A DNA stretch of 64,000 bases from JBBPZA01 sp038330095 (GTDB lineage: Bacteria > Actinomycetota > Thermoleophilia > Solirubrobacterales > Solirubrobacteraceae): the NCBI GenBank assembly GCA_038330095.1, contig JBBQNQ010000002.1, forward strand, positions 1 to 64,000, given 5' to 3'. The notes beneath the pieces are model-generated. The model made no database searches and was not told where the DNA came from. It was given only the letters and a program-made list of their open reading frames with translations. How positions within the stretch are numbered: the stretch's first letter is position 1; every line of letters starts with the position of its first letter. Both the position numbers and the translations under genes were made by a program. This document shows positions 24,936-33,442 of this stretch, one piece after another.

Positions 24936-26906
24936 CTACGCCCCCAGCGCGGCCAGCCACACCGCGCGCCGCTCTCGCTCGTCGCGCGCCTCGTCCACCC
25001 GGGCCACCAGCTCGGCGACCTCCCCGGGCGCCTCGCCGCCCGCGATCGGCGCCGCTCCCTGGTGGCGCGCGGGGCCGAGCGTCTCGCCGGGGCCGGTGAG
25101 CTCTTCGCTCATCGCCTCCCCCGGGCGGATCCCGACCACGTCGAGCTGCGTCTCAGAGCCCTGGCCCGCCTGCTCCCAGATCCGGCGCGCGAGGTCGCCC
25201 ACCGTGAGCGTGACCGGATCTGCGGCGGTGGCCAGCCGCTCGCCGTCGCCGGCCAGCAGCGCGGCGTGCGAGATGAGGGTGACCGCGTGGCCCATGGTGA
25301 TCCAGAAGCGGACCATGCCGGTGTCGGTCACGGTCAGCGGAACGCCCGCGCGCGCCTGCGCGAGGAAGAGCTCGGAGGCGCTCCCCGCGCTGCCCAGCAC
25401 GTTGACCAGCCGCACCCCCGCCCGCGCGGCGCCCGACTGCACCCCGGCCCACCCCGCGAGCTGCTCCATGAGCCGCTTGGTGCGCGCGTACAGGCTCACG
25501 GTCTGGGTGGCCTTGTCGGTGGAGGCCACCACGACCGTCCCGCACCCGACCGCCTCGGCAGCGCGCAGGACTCCGAGGCTCGCCTGCAGGTTGGTGGCCA
25601 CGAACTCCTCGGGGTAGCGCTCGGCCATGTCCACGTGCTTGTAGGCCGCGAGATGGAAGATCACGTCCGGGGCCGCGCGCGCCACCTCCTCGGCGAGCCG
25701 GCGAGGGTCGCGCACGTCGCACAGGACGTGGTCGATGCGCCTGCGGTCGGCGCCGTCGCGCAGCCGGCGGTCGCGGGCGAGGGCTGCCTCGTTGGAATCG
25801 AGGACCGCGACCAGCTCGGGGCGCAGCCCGGCGACGAAGGTCGTCAGCGCGCTGCCGATCGATCCGGCTCCGCCGGTGATCAGCACCCTGCGCCCGCCGA
25901 GCAGCTCGTCGAGCTCGAGCACCGAGGGAACGGGATCGCGCCGCGCGATCACCCCCTGCCAGTCGAACGGATCGGGGCGAAGGCGTCGCGAGGGCGGCGC
26001 GACGGCCGGCGGCGGCGTGCGCAGTGCGCGCTCGATCCGTCGGTAAGCCGCCTTCATCGCCGGCGAGCGCGCGGGGTCGGGCTCGTTGATCTCGGCGACG
26101 ATGAACGGCACGAGCTCGCCGAGGCGCGAGACCACCGGGTCGAGCTCGAGCTCGCCGGCGCCGTAGGGCAGGCCCTCCCCGAGCAGCCCGGCGGCGTCGG
26201 AGACGTGGGCGACCTGCGCCGCCGGCCCGAGCTCCTCGACGAAACGCTCGAGCTCGAGCTCCGCGTCGGAGGACAGGCCCAGCAGCCAGGGCTGGCAGCG
26301 AGCGAAGCTCGCGTAGAGCGCCGCGTGCGAGGTGTCCAGTGTGAAGCCGAGCTCGGGCACCCGCTCGCGCCACTGAGCGAGGTCGCGCCAGTGCCCGCCG
26401 ACCGGCGAGAGGAACACCCCGCCGGTGCGCATCCGCAGCACCGGCGGGACGTTCTCTATCAGCGGAGTGACCCCTTGGCCGGCGCACGAGCGCGCGAAGC
26501 AGCTCAGGAAGCGCTCGACCTCCTCGACGTCGAGCGCCTCCCCGCGCCGGTACTCCTCCGGCGTCATCGGAGCGAACAGGTGGATGGTCAGCACGGGCGA
26601 GCCGATCGCCGCGGCGAAGGCCGCGCTGCGCTCGATCCCTGCACGCGCCTCCTCGTCCAGGCGGTCGACCCGCACGAAGGCGCCGCTCGGCCACGCCACC
26701 GGCGCTTCCGCGAGGAGGGTCACGCCGGCGGGGGCGGCCTCGCGCACGGTGGCGACGGTGCGCGCGAGCGCGCCGTCGTCGGCGATGTGCCGGCCGGCGA
26801 GGCACAGCTCGAGCCCGCCCCAGTCGCCGCCGTCGAGCCGGTCGGCGATCTGGGCGCCCTCAGGCGCGGCCTTGAGTAGCGGCGTGGCGGCGGAGCCAGT
26901 CGACAT
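24936..26906 (-). CDS. fusion of a sugar-isomerase-like TIM barrel and a CapD/PseB-like SDR
   Basis: A 656-residue two-domain protein. Residues 1-300 look like the xylose-isomerase/AP-endonuclease-2 TIM barrel: E151 in LIENVPP, D191 and H194 in LDTSHAA, H234 and E272 could be the metal site. Residues 335-656 form an extended short-chain dehydrogenase of the polysaccharide-biosynthesis CapD group: TGGAGSIG at 344-351, HLAAYKHVDMAE, ASTDKA, YARTKR, and GIRPGEAMSEEL near the end. CapD relatives usually carry membrane helices at the N-terminus; a TIM barrel is unusual. It is the last gene of the 24936-29903 sugar cluster and overlaps the previous gene by 47 bp. Confidence 0.7.
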   Translation of the reverse strand: MSTGSAATPLLKAAPEGAQIADRLDGGDWGGLELCLAGRHIADDGALARTVATVREAAPAGVTLLAEAPVAWPSGAFVRVDRLDEEARAGIERSAAFAAAIGSPVLTIHLFAPMTPEEYRRGEALDVEEVERFLSCFARSCAGQGVTPLIENVPPVLRMRTGGVFLSPVGGHWRDLAQWRERVPELGFTLDTSHAALYASFARCQPWLLGLSSDAELELERFVEELGPAAQVAHVSDAAGLLGEGLPYGAGELELDPVVSRLGELVPFIVAEINEPDPARSPAMKAAYRRIERALRTPPPAVAPPSRRLRPDPFDWQGVIARRDPVPSVLELDELLGGRRVLITGGAGSIGSALTTFVAGLRPELVAVLDSNEAALARDRRLRDGADRRRIDHVLCDVRDPRRLAEEVARAAPDVIFHLAAYKHVDMAERYPEEFVATNLQASLGVLRAAEAVGCGTVVVASTDKATQTVSLYARTKRLMEQLAGWAGVQSGAARAGVRLVNVLGSAGSASELFLAQARAGVPLTVTDTGMVRFWITMGHAVTLISHAALLAGDGERLATAADPVTLTVGDLARRIWEQAGQGSETQLDVVGIRPGEAMSEELTGPGETLGPARHQGAAPIAGGEAPGEVAELVARVDEARDERERRAVWLAALGA

Positions 26907-27738
26907 AGAGAGGGACCGTCTCGTCCAGCGGGCGGGCATTGAAGCCTAGTCGCGGCGCCCGCGGATCGATTGCGTAGCTCGCGTCCTCCCCCGGAGGGAG
27001 GGTCCCGCCTACCAGCTCGACGGGCGACTGCGAACCGGCCGCCGCTCGCACGGCGCGCGCCGCGTCGGCGAGCGCGGTCGCGACGCCGCTCCCCGCGACC
27101 AGCGGCTCACTCGCGCCGCCCTGCGCCACGAGGCGCTCGAGCCCCTCGACGAGGTCGTCCGCGTAGACGAAGTCGCGCGTGCGGGTGGGATCGCCGGGAA
27201 TGACGATCGGCTCGCCGTCGAGAGCCCGCGCCGCGAATGCGGCCAGAGCCCCCGTCGCGCCCTCCCAGGCAACCTGGCCCGGCCCGAAGACCGACGTGAG
27301 CCGAACCACCGTCGCGCGCGCCCGGTGCCCGGCGCACGCGCACTCGCCGAGGGCCTTGGACGCGGCATAGGGGTCGGGCGCCGGCCGCAGCGCCGCGCGG
27401 ACCGTCGACGGGTAGACCAGCGCCGCGTCGTGCTGCGCGCAGCCCTCGAGCAGGTTCAGCGTGGTCCCCGCGTTCTCGCGCACCGCGCGCGCCGGGTCGG
27501 AGGCCGCGCCCCGTGGGTCGGGCACGCCGGCGAAGTGCAGGACAGCGTCGCGGCCGGCGAGCAGGTCGCGCACCGCCGGGTCGCCGGCGTCGACCCTCAC
27601 CGCATCGAGGTCGCGCGAGATGCTGCGCGGCGCGCCGCCCGGCCGCGCCACGGCCAGGACGTCGTGGCCACGCTCGCGCAGCAGGGTCGTCGCGCGCCAG
27701 CCGAGGAAGCCGGTCGCGCCGGTGACCACGAGCTTCAC
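26860..27738 (-). CDS. NAD-dependent epimerase/dehydratase (first of two)
   Basis: A 292-residue extended SDR that probably acts on a nucleotide-linked sugar. The NAD motif is VVTGATGFLG at the N-terminus; VLHFAGVPDP and VYPSTVRAA follow. The catalytic Tyr-Lys pair is in YAASKALGE, and the C-terminal half holds the substrate site (RTRDFVYADDLVEGL). The starting GTG at 27738 overlaps the stop of the upstream epimerase (GTGA). It is one of two adjacent non-identical epimerases, which suggests two sequential conversions, or two enzymes with different sugars. Confidence 0.8.
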   Translation of the reverse strand: MKLVVTGATGFLGWRATTLLRERGHDVLAVARPGGAPRSISRDLDAVRVDAGDPAVRDLLAGRDAVLHFAGVPDPRGAASDPARAVRENAGTTLNLLEGCAQHDAALVYPSTVRAALRPAPDPYAASKALGECACAGHRARATVVRLTSVFGPGQVAWEGATGALAAFAARALDGEPIVIPGDPTRTRDFVYADDLVEGLERLVAQGGASEPLVAGSGVATALADAARAVRAAAGSQSPVELVGGTLPPGEDASYAIDPRAPRLGFNARPLDETVPLYVDWLRRHAATQGRA

Positions 27739-28604
27739 TGCGCGCTGCGGTCCGCGGCGAGGTAGTCCGCGACGCGGTGGCGGTAGTCGTACGGGCTCTC
27801 GAAGGAGCGCTCCGGTTCGTCCTCGTGCGGGTGTCCCTGCGCGAGCGCCGCCAGGCCGCCGACGGTGACCGCCTCCGCGACGACGTTTGAGACCGCCACC
27901 CCGTCGCCCGGCTTCAGCGCGAGCAGGATGCGGACCGCGTCGTCGACGTGCACCACCCCGATCGTCGCCCGTCCGCCGCCGTCCACCGTGAGCGGGCGCC
28001 CCTCGGCGGCCAGCCGCCGGAACCTGTCGACCACCGTCTGGGACTCCGGGCGCTCGTGCTCGACCGGGCCACGCCCGTAGACGATGCCCAGGCGCGCGAG
28101 GTGCACGTCGAACCCGTGGCGCCGTGCGTAGATGGCCAGGCACTGCTCGCCATAGATCTTCGAGAGATGGGCGAGGTCGCCCTGGTCGCCGTAGGGATGG
28201 TCCGCGGCCACCGTTCCCGTCGCCCGCTCCCCGTAGACGTGCAGCGAGCTGGCGAAGACCACCGCAGGCCCTCCGGCCGCCGCGACCGCCTCGGCGACCC
28301 GGCGCACGCCCGACACGTTCGTCTGCTCCGTGTAGTCCGGATCGCGCTCGGAGATCGGCCGGCTGGCCTGCGCGGCGAGGAGGAGCACCCTCTCCGGCCC
28401 CTCGGCGAGCAGCCGGTCGACGTCCTCGCGGCGGCGGATGTCGGCCGTCTCGACCCGCGCCCCGGCCTCGCGCAGACCGTCGAGCTGGTCCTCGTCCGTC
28501 GCGTACCAGTTGTCGGCCAGCACCGGCTGCACCCCGGCGGCGAGCGCGTGCCGGGCGAGCGCCGCCCCCAGGTAGCCGGCCCCGAGGATCAGCAGGGGTG
28601 GCAC
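27735..28604 (-). CDS. NAD-dependent epimerase/dehydratase (second of two)
   Basis: A 289-residue extended SDR. The N-terminus ILGAGYLGAALA carries the NAD-binding glycines with a slightly altered spacing. Sugar epimerase landmarks are LLAAQASRPISERDP, FASSLHVYGE, the YxxxK-like HLSKIYGEQ, and GVVHVDDAVRILL. The YxxxK motif has HLSKIYGE with the order of Tyr and Lys unlike the usual YxxxK, so the catalytic Tyr needs checking. The GTG start (28604) directly follows the stop of the nucleotide-sugar dehydrogenase, and its stop overlaps the next epimerase. All four genes read as one operon. Confidence 0.75.
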   Translation of the reverse strand: MPPLLILGAGYLGAALARHALAAGVQPVLADNWYATDEDQLDGLREAGARVETADIRRREDVDRLLAEGPERVLLLAAQASRPISERDPDYTEQTNVSGVRRVAEAVAAAGGPAVVFASSLHVYGERATGTVAADHPYGDQGDLAHLSKIYGEQCLAIYARRHGFDVHLARLGIVYGRGPVEHERPESQTVVDRFRRLAAEGRPLTVDGGGRATIGVVHVDDAVRILLALKPGDGVAVSNVVAEAVTVGGLAALAQGHPHEDEPERSFESPYDYRHRVADYLAADRSAQ

Positions 28605-29903
28605 CTAGATGCGCTGGACGTTCGGCCCGTCGGGGACGGCGTTGCGGGTGTCGACGATCAGCGGCGCGCGGTCCCACAGCGCCTGGTCGAGGAACGCCTC
28701 GTGGGCGGTGAGGAGGACCACGCAGTCGGCGCCGGCCATGCGCTGCGCGTCGAGCTCGACCGCGACGTGCCGTGTACCGTCGAGCTCGACCTCCGGCACC
28801 CAGGGATCGCAGTACTCCAGGTCGGCGCCGCGCGCGAGCAGCTGGCGCATGACCTCGAGGCTCGGCGACTCGCGGGTGTCCTGGATATTGGCCTTGTAGG
28901 CCATGCCGAGCAGCGTGATGCGCGAGCCCTTGATCGGCCGGCCCGCGTCGTTGAGCGCGTCCGCCACCTTCTGGACGACGTAGAGCGGCATGTGCGCGTT
29001 GATCTCGTGCGCGGCCTCGATTAGCTGCGCCGAGTAGCCGTACTCGCGCAGGCGCCAGGCCAGGAACTGGGGGACGACCGGGATGCAGTCCCCGCCAAGC
29101 CCGGGTCCCGGGTAGTGCGGGAGGAACGCGAACGGCTTGGTTGCCGCCGCGTCGATGACCTCCCAGGCGGAGATCCCGAAGCGGTCGCACATGAGCGCGA
29201 GCTCGTTGGCCAGCGCGATGTTCACCGCGCGGAAGGTGTTCTCGTGCAGCTTGGCCAGCTCGGCGACCATCGTGCTCGAGCACGACACGACGGTGTCGAC
29301 GATCTGCTCGAACAGCAGCTCGGTGCGGGCGAGGCACTCGGCGGTGACTCCCGAGACGAGCTTCGGGGTGTTGGCCATCGTGAAGTGCTGGTTGCCGGGG
29401 TCCACCCGCTCGGGCGCGTAGCCCAGGAAGAAGTCTTCGCCCACCGTCCGGCCATCGCGCGCGAGGATCGGCAGCACGATCTCCTCGGTGGTGCCCGGGT
29501 GCGACGTCGACTGCAGCACTACGAGCTGGCCTGCCGCGCGCGCGTGCTGCGCCACCGACTCGGCCGCCGACACGATGTAGGAGAGGTCGGGCGTGCGCGT
29601 CTTTGAGAGCGGGGTCGGGACGCAGATGACGATCGCGTCGAGCTCGGCGAGCGCGGCGTAGTCCGTTGTCGCCGCGAGGCGTCCGTCGACGGCGTCGTAG
29701 CGGTCGGCGGGCACGTCGACGAGATAGGTGCGCCGGGCGTTGACCGCCTCCACCCGCTCGGGGTTGAGGTCGATGCCGGTTACCGTGTGCCCCTGCTCGG
29801 CGAAGGCCATCGCGAGCGGCAGGCCCGCGTACCCCAGCCCCACGATTCCGACCGTCGCCTCGCGCGTGCGCACGCGTTGGGCGAAGGTCGTTGGAAATGC
29901 CAC
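28605..29903 (-). CDS. nucleotide-sugar dehydrogenase (WecC/WbpA type)
   Basis: A 432-residue UDP-N-acetyl-sugar 6-dehydrogenase. NAD motif VGIVGLGYAGLPLAMA near residue 17, NPERVEAV, VPTPLSKTRTPDL, and the catalytic Cys in GPGLGGDCIPVVP identify it. KxNIQDTRESPS is the C-terminal UDP-sugar signature. UDP-GlcNAc or UDP-ManNAc is more likely than UDP-glucose because the glucose-type enzyme is at 8212. I chose GTG at 29903; a TTG at 29924 and an ATG at 29969 would add 7 or 22 residues. It starts the minus-strand sugar operon and is divergent from the WecA-type gene. Confidence 0.85.
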   Translation of the reverse strand: MAFPTTFAQRVRTREATVGIVGLGYAGLPLAMAFAEQGHTVTGIDLNPERVEAVNARRTYLVDVPADRYDAVDGRLAATTDYAALAELDAIVICVPTPLSKTRTPDLSYIVSAAESVAQHARAAGQLVVLQSTSHPGTTEEIVLPILARDGRTVGEDFFLGYAPERVDPGNQHFTMANTPKLVSGVTAECLARTELLFEQIVDTVVSCSSTMVAELAKLHENTFRAVNIALANELALMCDRFGISAWEVIDAAATKPFAFLPHYPGPGLGGDCIPVVPQFLAWRLREYGYSAQLIEAAHEINAHMPLYVVQKVADALNDAGRPIKGSRITLLGMAYKANIQDTRESPSLEVMRQLLARGADLEYCDPWVPEVELDGTRHVAVELDAQRMAGADCVVLLTAHEAFLDQALWDRAPLIVDTRNAVPDGPNVQRI

Positions 29904-29998
29904 GACGTCGCTCAGGGGCGCCAAGGTAGCAGAGCCCCCCGGCGCCTCACCGGCCGCCGATAGCCGCATCGGACCCAGGGATTTGCCGCGCGCGCTGG

Positions 29999-30005
29999 TA
30001 TATAT
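29999..30005 (+). promoter_or_regulatory. AT-rich -10-like box ahead of the WecA-type gene
   Basis: TATATAT is a rare AT-rich run in this sequence and stands nine bases before the ATG at 30014. As a -10 element it would place transcription start almost at the ATG, suggesting a leaderless or near-leaderless message, though GAGG at 30006-30009 could also act as a close ribosome site. No convincing -35 is seen. Confidence 0.35.
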
Positions 30006-30013
30006 GAGGCGGC

Positions 30014-31192
30014 ATGTCCTTTGCTGATGCCCTGCGCGCCCTCGTGGAAGAGGGCGCCGTCGTATGGGGCTTCGCGGCGGCGCTGGCCATTGTGCTCGCA
30101 CTGACGCCCCTGACCGCGCGCCTCGCACGGCGGATCGGCGCCGTGGACGCCGGCGGCGATCGCCCACGCATCCACACCGAGCCGATCCCCCGCATCGGCG
30201 GCCTGGCGATCGTCGCGGCGATCATGATCCCGACGGCCATACTCGTGCGCCCTCACGGCGTGCTGCTCGGCATCGTCCTCGGCGCGCTGTCCGTCGCCGC
30301 GGTGGGGCTGCTCGACGACCTCCGCGGCCTGCGGCCGTCGACCAAGCTCGCCGCCGTAGCGCTGGCCTCGCTGATCCCCGTCCTGGGCTTCGACATGACG
30401 TTCAGCCACGTGACGCTGCCGGTCTACGGCTACGTCAGCTTCGGCCACTTCGCAATCCCGCTGACCATCTTCTGGATCACCCTCGTCGCCAACCTGGTCA
30501 ACCTCATCGACGGGATGGACGCGCTCGCCGCGGGCATCGTCGGCATCGCGTGCGCCGCATTCGCGCTGCTCGCCGCGTCGTTCGGGCGCATGGAGGTCGC
30601 GGCGATCTGCGCGATCGTGTGCGGCGCGACGCTCGGCTTCCTACGCCACAACTACCACCCCGCCAAGATCTTCATGGGCGACTCCGGGGCGCTGGCCCTG
30701 GGCTTCATCGTCGGCAGCCTGGCGGTCGAGGGAGTGCTCAAGAGCGCCGCGACGATCGCGCTGGCCGCGCCGCTGCTCGTCATGGCGGTGCCGATCCTCG
30801 ACACGTCGTTCGTGGTTCTCAAGCGCCTGAAGTACCGGCGCGCGCCGTGGGGCGCCGATCACAACCACTTCTACCACCGCTTCCTGCGCATCGGCTTCTC
30901 ACAGCGGCGCACCGCGGCGTACCTGCACATATGGGCCGCGATGCTCGCCGGCTACGCGATCCTGCTGCGCTTCGTGCCGCCGCGGCCCGGTGGGCTCTGG
31001 GAGACCGGCAACGCGCTGATCGCCGCAGGAGCGGGTGCGCTGATCGTCGCGATGTCGATCTGGATGGTCTACACGCTCGAGATCCTCAAGGTCCGCCACC
31101 TGGAGATCCTGCGCTTCCGCCGGCGCCCGACCGAGGAAGAGGTCGAGGAGCAGGAGGAGGCCGTCGAGCGCGTGCTCAGCGCGAAGCCCTAG
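30014..31192 (+). CDS. WecA/TagO-type undecaprenyl-phosphate N-acetylglucosaminyl-1-phosphate transferase
   Basis: A 392-residue polyprenyl-phosphate sugar-1-P transferase in the MraY/WecA/TagO family. About 10 membrane helices are predicted. Catalytic motifs are GLLDDLRGLRPSTK, LVNLIDGMDALAAG, FMGDSGALALGF, and the cytoplasmic His-rich DHNHFYHRFL that separates WecA from MraY. It starts lipid-linked polysaccharide synthesis by loading GlcNAc-1-P (or a related sugar) onto undecaprenyl phosphate. The C-terminal 60 residues are charged and cytoplasmic. It is divergent from the sugar dehydrogenase operon. Confidence 0.88.
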   Translation: MSFADALRALVEEGAVVWGFAAALAIVLALTPLTARLARRIGAVDAGGDRPRIHTEPIPRIGGLAIVAAIMIPTAILVRPHGVLLGIVLGALSVAAVGLLDDLRGLRPSTKLAAVALASLIPVLGFDMTFSHVTLPVYGYVSFGHFAIPLTIFWITLVANLVNLIDGMDALAAGIVGIACAAFALLAASFGRMEVAAICAIVCGATLGFLRHNYHPAKIFMGDSGALALGFIVGSLAVEGVLKSAATIALAAPLLVMAVPILDTSFVVLKRLKYRRAPWGADHNHFYHRFLRIGFSQRRTAAYLHIWAAMLAGYAILLRFVPPRPGGLWETGNALIAAGAGALIVAMSIWMVYTLEILKVRHLEILRFRRRPTEEEVEEQEEAVERVLSAKP

Positions 31193-31216
31193 CGGAGCAG
31201 AGGCGGGCGTCGCGCG

Positions 31217-32356
31217 CTACCAGCAGCGTGGTCCGGAGGGGTCCCGCGCCAGACGCGTGCACTTCGTCGAGAGCACGACGACTGCCTTAGCGACGACGGG
31301 CGCTCCGGGCTGCGGTTCCTGCGCAACGACCCGGTCGTCGTCGGTGCTCCTCCCGATGTTGGGTGGAAGCGGCTGCGAGAACACGGTGTCGTCTCCCTCA
31401 TAGCGCCACCGCAGCCCCCTTGCGGCCAGTCGCTCTGCGGCGCGACGAATGGTGAGCGAGACCACTGAAGGGGCGCGCAGCGGCTCGGTGGCTCGCAGCA
31501 CGCGCCACCGAAGCCGAGAGCCCAGCCGGACAGACACGAACACGGCTTCGCGGGTGTGGCGGACGGTAAGGGAGTCGGGTGAGCCCTTCACCAGCCAGCG
31601 GACGCGCCTGCCGGTGCGGATCGTGTAGCGATAGATGTAGGTGCCTTCGCCCGCTCGCTCCAACCACGTGACATATCCGCCCCCGAGCTGCACGTCTGAA
31701 AGGTCGGAGGAACGGCGGGTGAGCAGGATCTTGCGCGAGCCCGACCCCTTTGGCCGGTAGGACAGCTTGCGCCGGGCGTAGCCGCTCGACACGACGGTGT
31801 CGTGCTCCTCGGCGCGATACGCGGTCGGGGCAGCGATATCGAGGTCTATGTCGCGGCCGAGCAGCTCCTGCCCGGTGCGCCAGTTGACCACGAACTCCTG
31901 ACACCGCAGCGCATGGGGATCGAGCCGGCACGAATCCCCTCGCAACCAGTAGCGGCCGAGCGAGGAGAGGCCGCCGTCGACACCGAGCGGCGTGGAGACC
32001 GGCACGTCGACCAGCTTGCGAGCCCGCACGTAGTACACCCGGTACAGCGAGTTGACGCTCGACGTCTCGCCGGGGCGCAGACAACGCAAGAGGACCGCGC
32101 CGGAGGCGGCATCAGTCACGTCGCACCGCGAGCCGACCTCGGCCGTGAGCGCGACCCCGCGCTTGGTGTCAAGCACCTTGAGCACTCCGGGCTCGGGCTT
32201 TGAGGCGACATAGCGGACGCCGTCGGACATCGCGCGGGTGTAGCTGGTCCCCAGCGACTCGACGCGAGGGTCAGCACCCGCTCCGGTCGCGGAGACAGCC
32301 AGCGCCGCCACCGCGAGGCAGCCTGCCAGCAACGTCCGCCGCGCGCTAACCCTCAC
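31217..32356 (-). CDS. secreted protein with C-terminal PASTA-like domain
   Basis: A 379-residue exported protein. The N-terminus is a signal peptide (Arg-rich start, hydrophobic core, small residues before ADPRVE). The middle is all-beta, rich in Arg/Ser/Gly, and resembles no named family. The C-terminal 70 residues look like a PASTA domain: AAERLAARGLRW, then VVAQEPQPGAPVVAKAVVVLS, the pattern VxxQxPxxGxxVxxGxxVxL. PASTA domains can bind wall precursors, which fits the surrounding polysaccharide genes. I used GTG at 32356; TTG at 32365 would add three residues and no clear ribosome site marks either. Confidence 0.65.
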   Translation of the reverse strand: MRVSARRTLLAGCLAVAALAVSATGAGADPRVESLGTSYTRAMSDGVRYVASKPEPGVLKVLDTKRGVALTAEVGSRCDVTDAASGAVLLRCLRPGETSSVNSLYRVYYVRARKLVDVPVSTPLGVDGGLSSLGRYWLRGDSCRLDPHALRCQEFVVNWRTGQELLGRDIDLDIAAPTAYRAEEHDTVVSSGYARRKLSYRPKGSGSRKILLTRRSSDLSDVQLGGGYVTWLERAGEGTYIYRYTIRTGRRVRWLVKGSPDSLTVRHTREAVFVSVRLGSRLRWRVLRATEPLRAPSVVSLTIRRAAERLAARGLRWRYEGDDTVFSQPLPPNIGRSTDDDRVVAQEPQPGAPVVAKAVVVLSTKCTRLARDPSGPRCW

Positions 32357-32403
32357 TCCGATCAAAACGCAGGCCGCCGACCGAAGTTTCGTACGGCCCG
32401 GCG

Positions 32404-33417
32404 CTACGCGATCCAGGGCAGAGCGAGCGCGAGCAGGTCGGCGGGGTCGCGCCCCTTCAGCGGCAGCGCTGGCTGCGGCTTGCGGGCGAAGGTCACCTCG
32501 TCGACGTCGCGCAGGAGACGTAGGCGGCCCTCGCCCAGGAGCTGCTCGTCCACCGCGCCCATGCGGCCCTCGAAGATCGACCACACGGGGGTCCCGAGGA
32601 CCGCCGCCTCGCGGTTCATCGTGCCGCCGGCGGAGACCAGTGCGTCGGCGAAGGCGACCAGGCTGCGACCGTCCACCGCGCGGGACGGCACGACCACCCG
32701 CGGCAGCCCGAGTGCCCGCACGGCGGCCCCCTGCTCGTGGGTGCGGGCGAGCACCACGGTCGTCACCTCCTCGCGGACCGACAGGCGGTCGAGCAGCGCC
32801 GGCAGCATGCCGCTCTCGGCCCCGCCGAGATAGAGCGCGTAGGAGGGCGCGGTGCGGACGACGCACAGCAGCTGCCCGCGGGCGACGCCGAGCTGCTCGA
32901 GCACGGAGGGGTCGGGCTCGAACCCGGCTAGGTAGTACTCCTCCTTGAGCCCCGGATAGCGGACGAGCTTGCCGCTCCGGGCGCCGTAGCGGGCGAGCCG
33001 CTCGGGCGGGATGGCGTCGGGAACCAGGACCCGGTCGGCGAAGCGGCAGTTGAGGTGGTGCTGCAGCGCCGCCCACTCGTAGTCGAACATCGTCGTGTTG
33101 GGAACCCGCAGCGCGCGCGACGCGATCGGGAGGTCGGTCGACGCGTGCCCGAGCGCGCAGTCGAAGCGCCGACGCCGCCCGAAGCCGATCATCAGCCGCA
33201 CGCGCTCCGCGGCCGCCCGCGCCTTTCCGGCGCGCCCCGCGCCGCCGTGGCGCCCGAGCACGGTGTACGGGTGCCCCCAGTCGTCGAGCAGCTCCACCGT
33301 GTGCGAGAGCGGGCGTGCGGTCAGCTGCACCTCGTGACCCGCGGCCTCCAGCCGCTCGACCAGCGGTCGCAGGACGACCACGTGGGCGGTGTTCGTGAGA
33401 TCGACCCAGACGCGCAC
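32404..33417 (-). CDS. DUF354 family glycosyltransferase-like protein
   Basis: A 337-residue protein that matches the DUF354 family, glycosyltransferases of the GT-B fold seen in archaeal and bacterial exopolysaccharide loci. The N-terminal Rossmann half opens VWVDLTNTAHVVVLRPLV; ALGHASTDLPIASRALRVP is a family block. The C-terminal half has SAGGTMNREAAVLGTPVW, a sugar-nucleotide binding signature. Donor and acceptor are unknown. It lies downstream of glyA and upstream of the secreted PASTA-like gene on the minus strand. Membrane helices are absent, so it likely works on the cytoplasmic face. Confidence 0.8.
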   Translation of the reverse strand: MRVWVDLTNTAHVVVLRPLVERLEAAGHEVQLTARPLSHTVELLDDWGHPYTVLGRHGGAGRAGKARAAAERVRLMIGFGRRRRFDCALGHASTDLPIASRALRVPNTTMFDYEWAALQHHLNCRFADRVLVPDAIPPERLARYGARSGKLVRYPGLKEEYYLAGFEPDPSVLEQLGVARGQLLCVVRTAPSYALYLGGAESGMLPALLDRLSVREEVTTVVLARTHEQGAAVRALGLPRVVVPSRAVDGRSLVAFADALVSAGGTMNREAAVLGTPVWSIFEGRMGAVDEQLLGEGRLRLLRDVDEVTFARKPQPALPLKGRDPADLLALALPWIA

Positions 33418-33442
33418 GGCGGGGGCGAAGCGCCCGGGGCGG

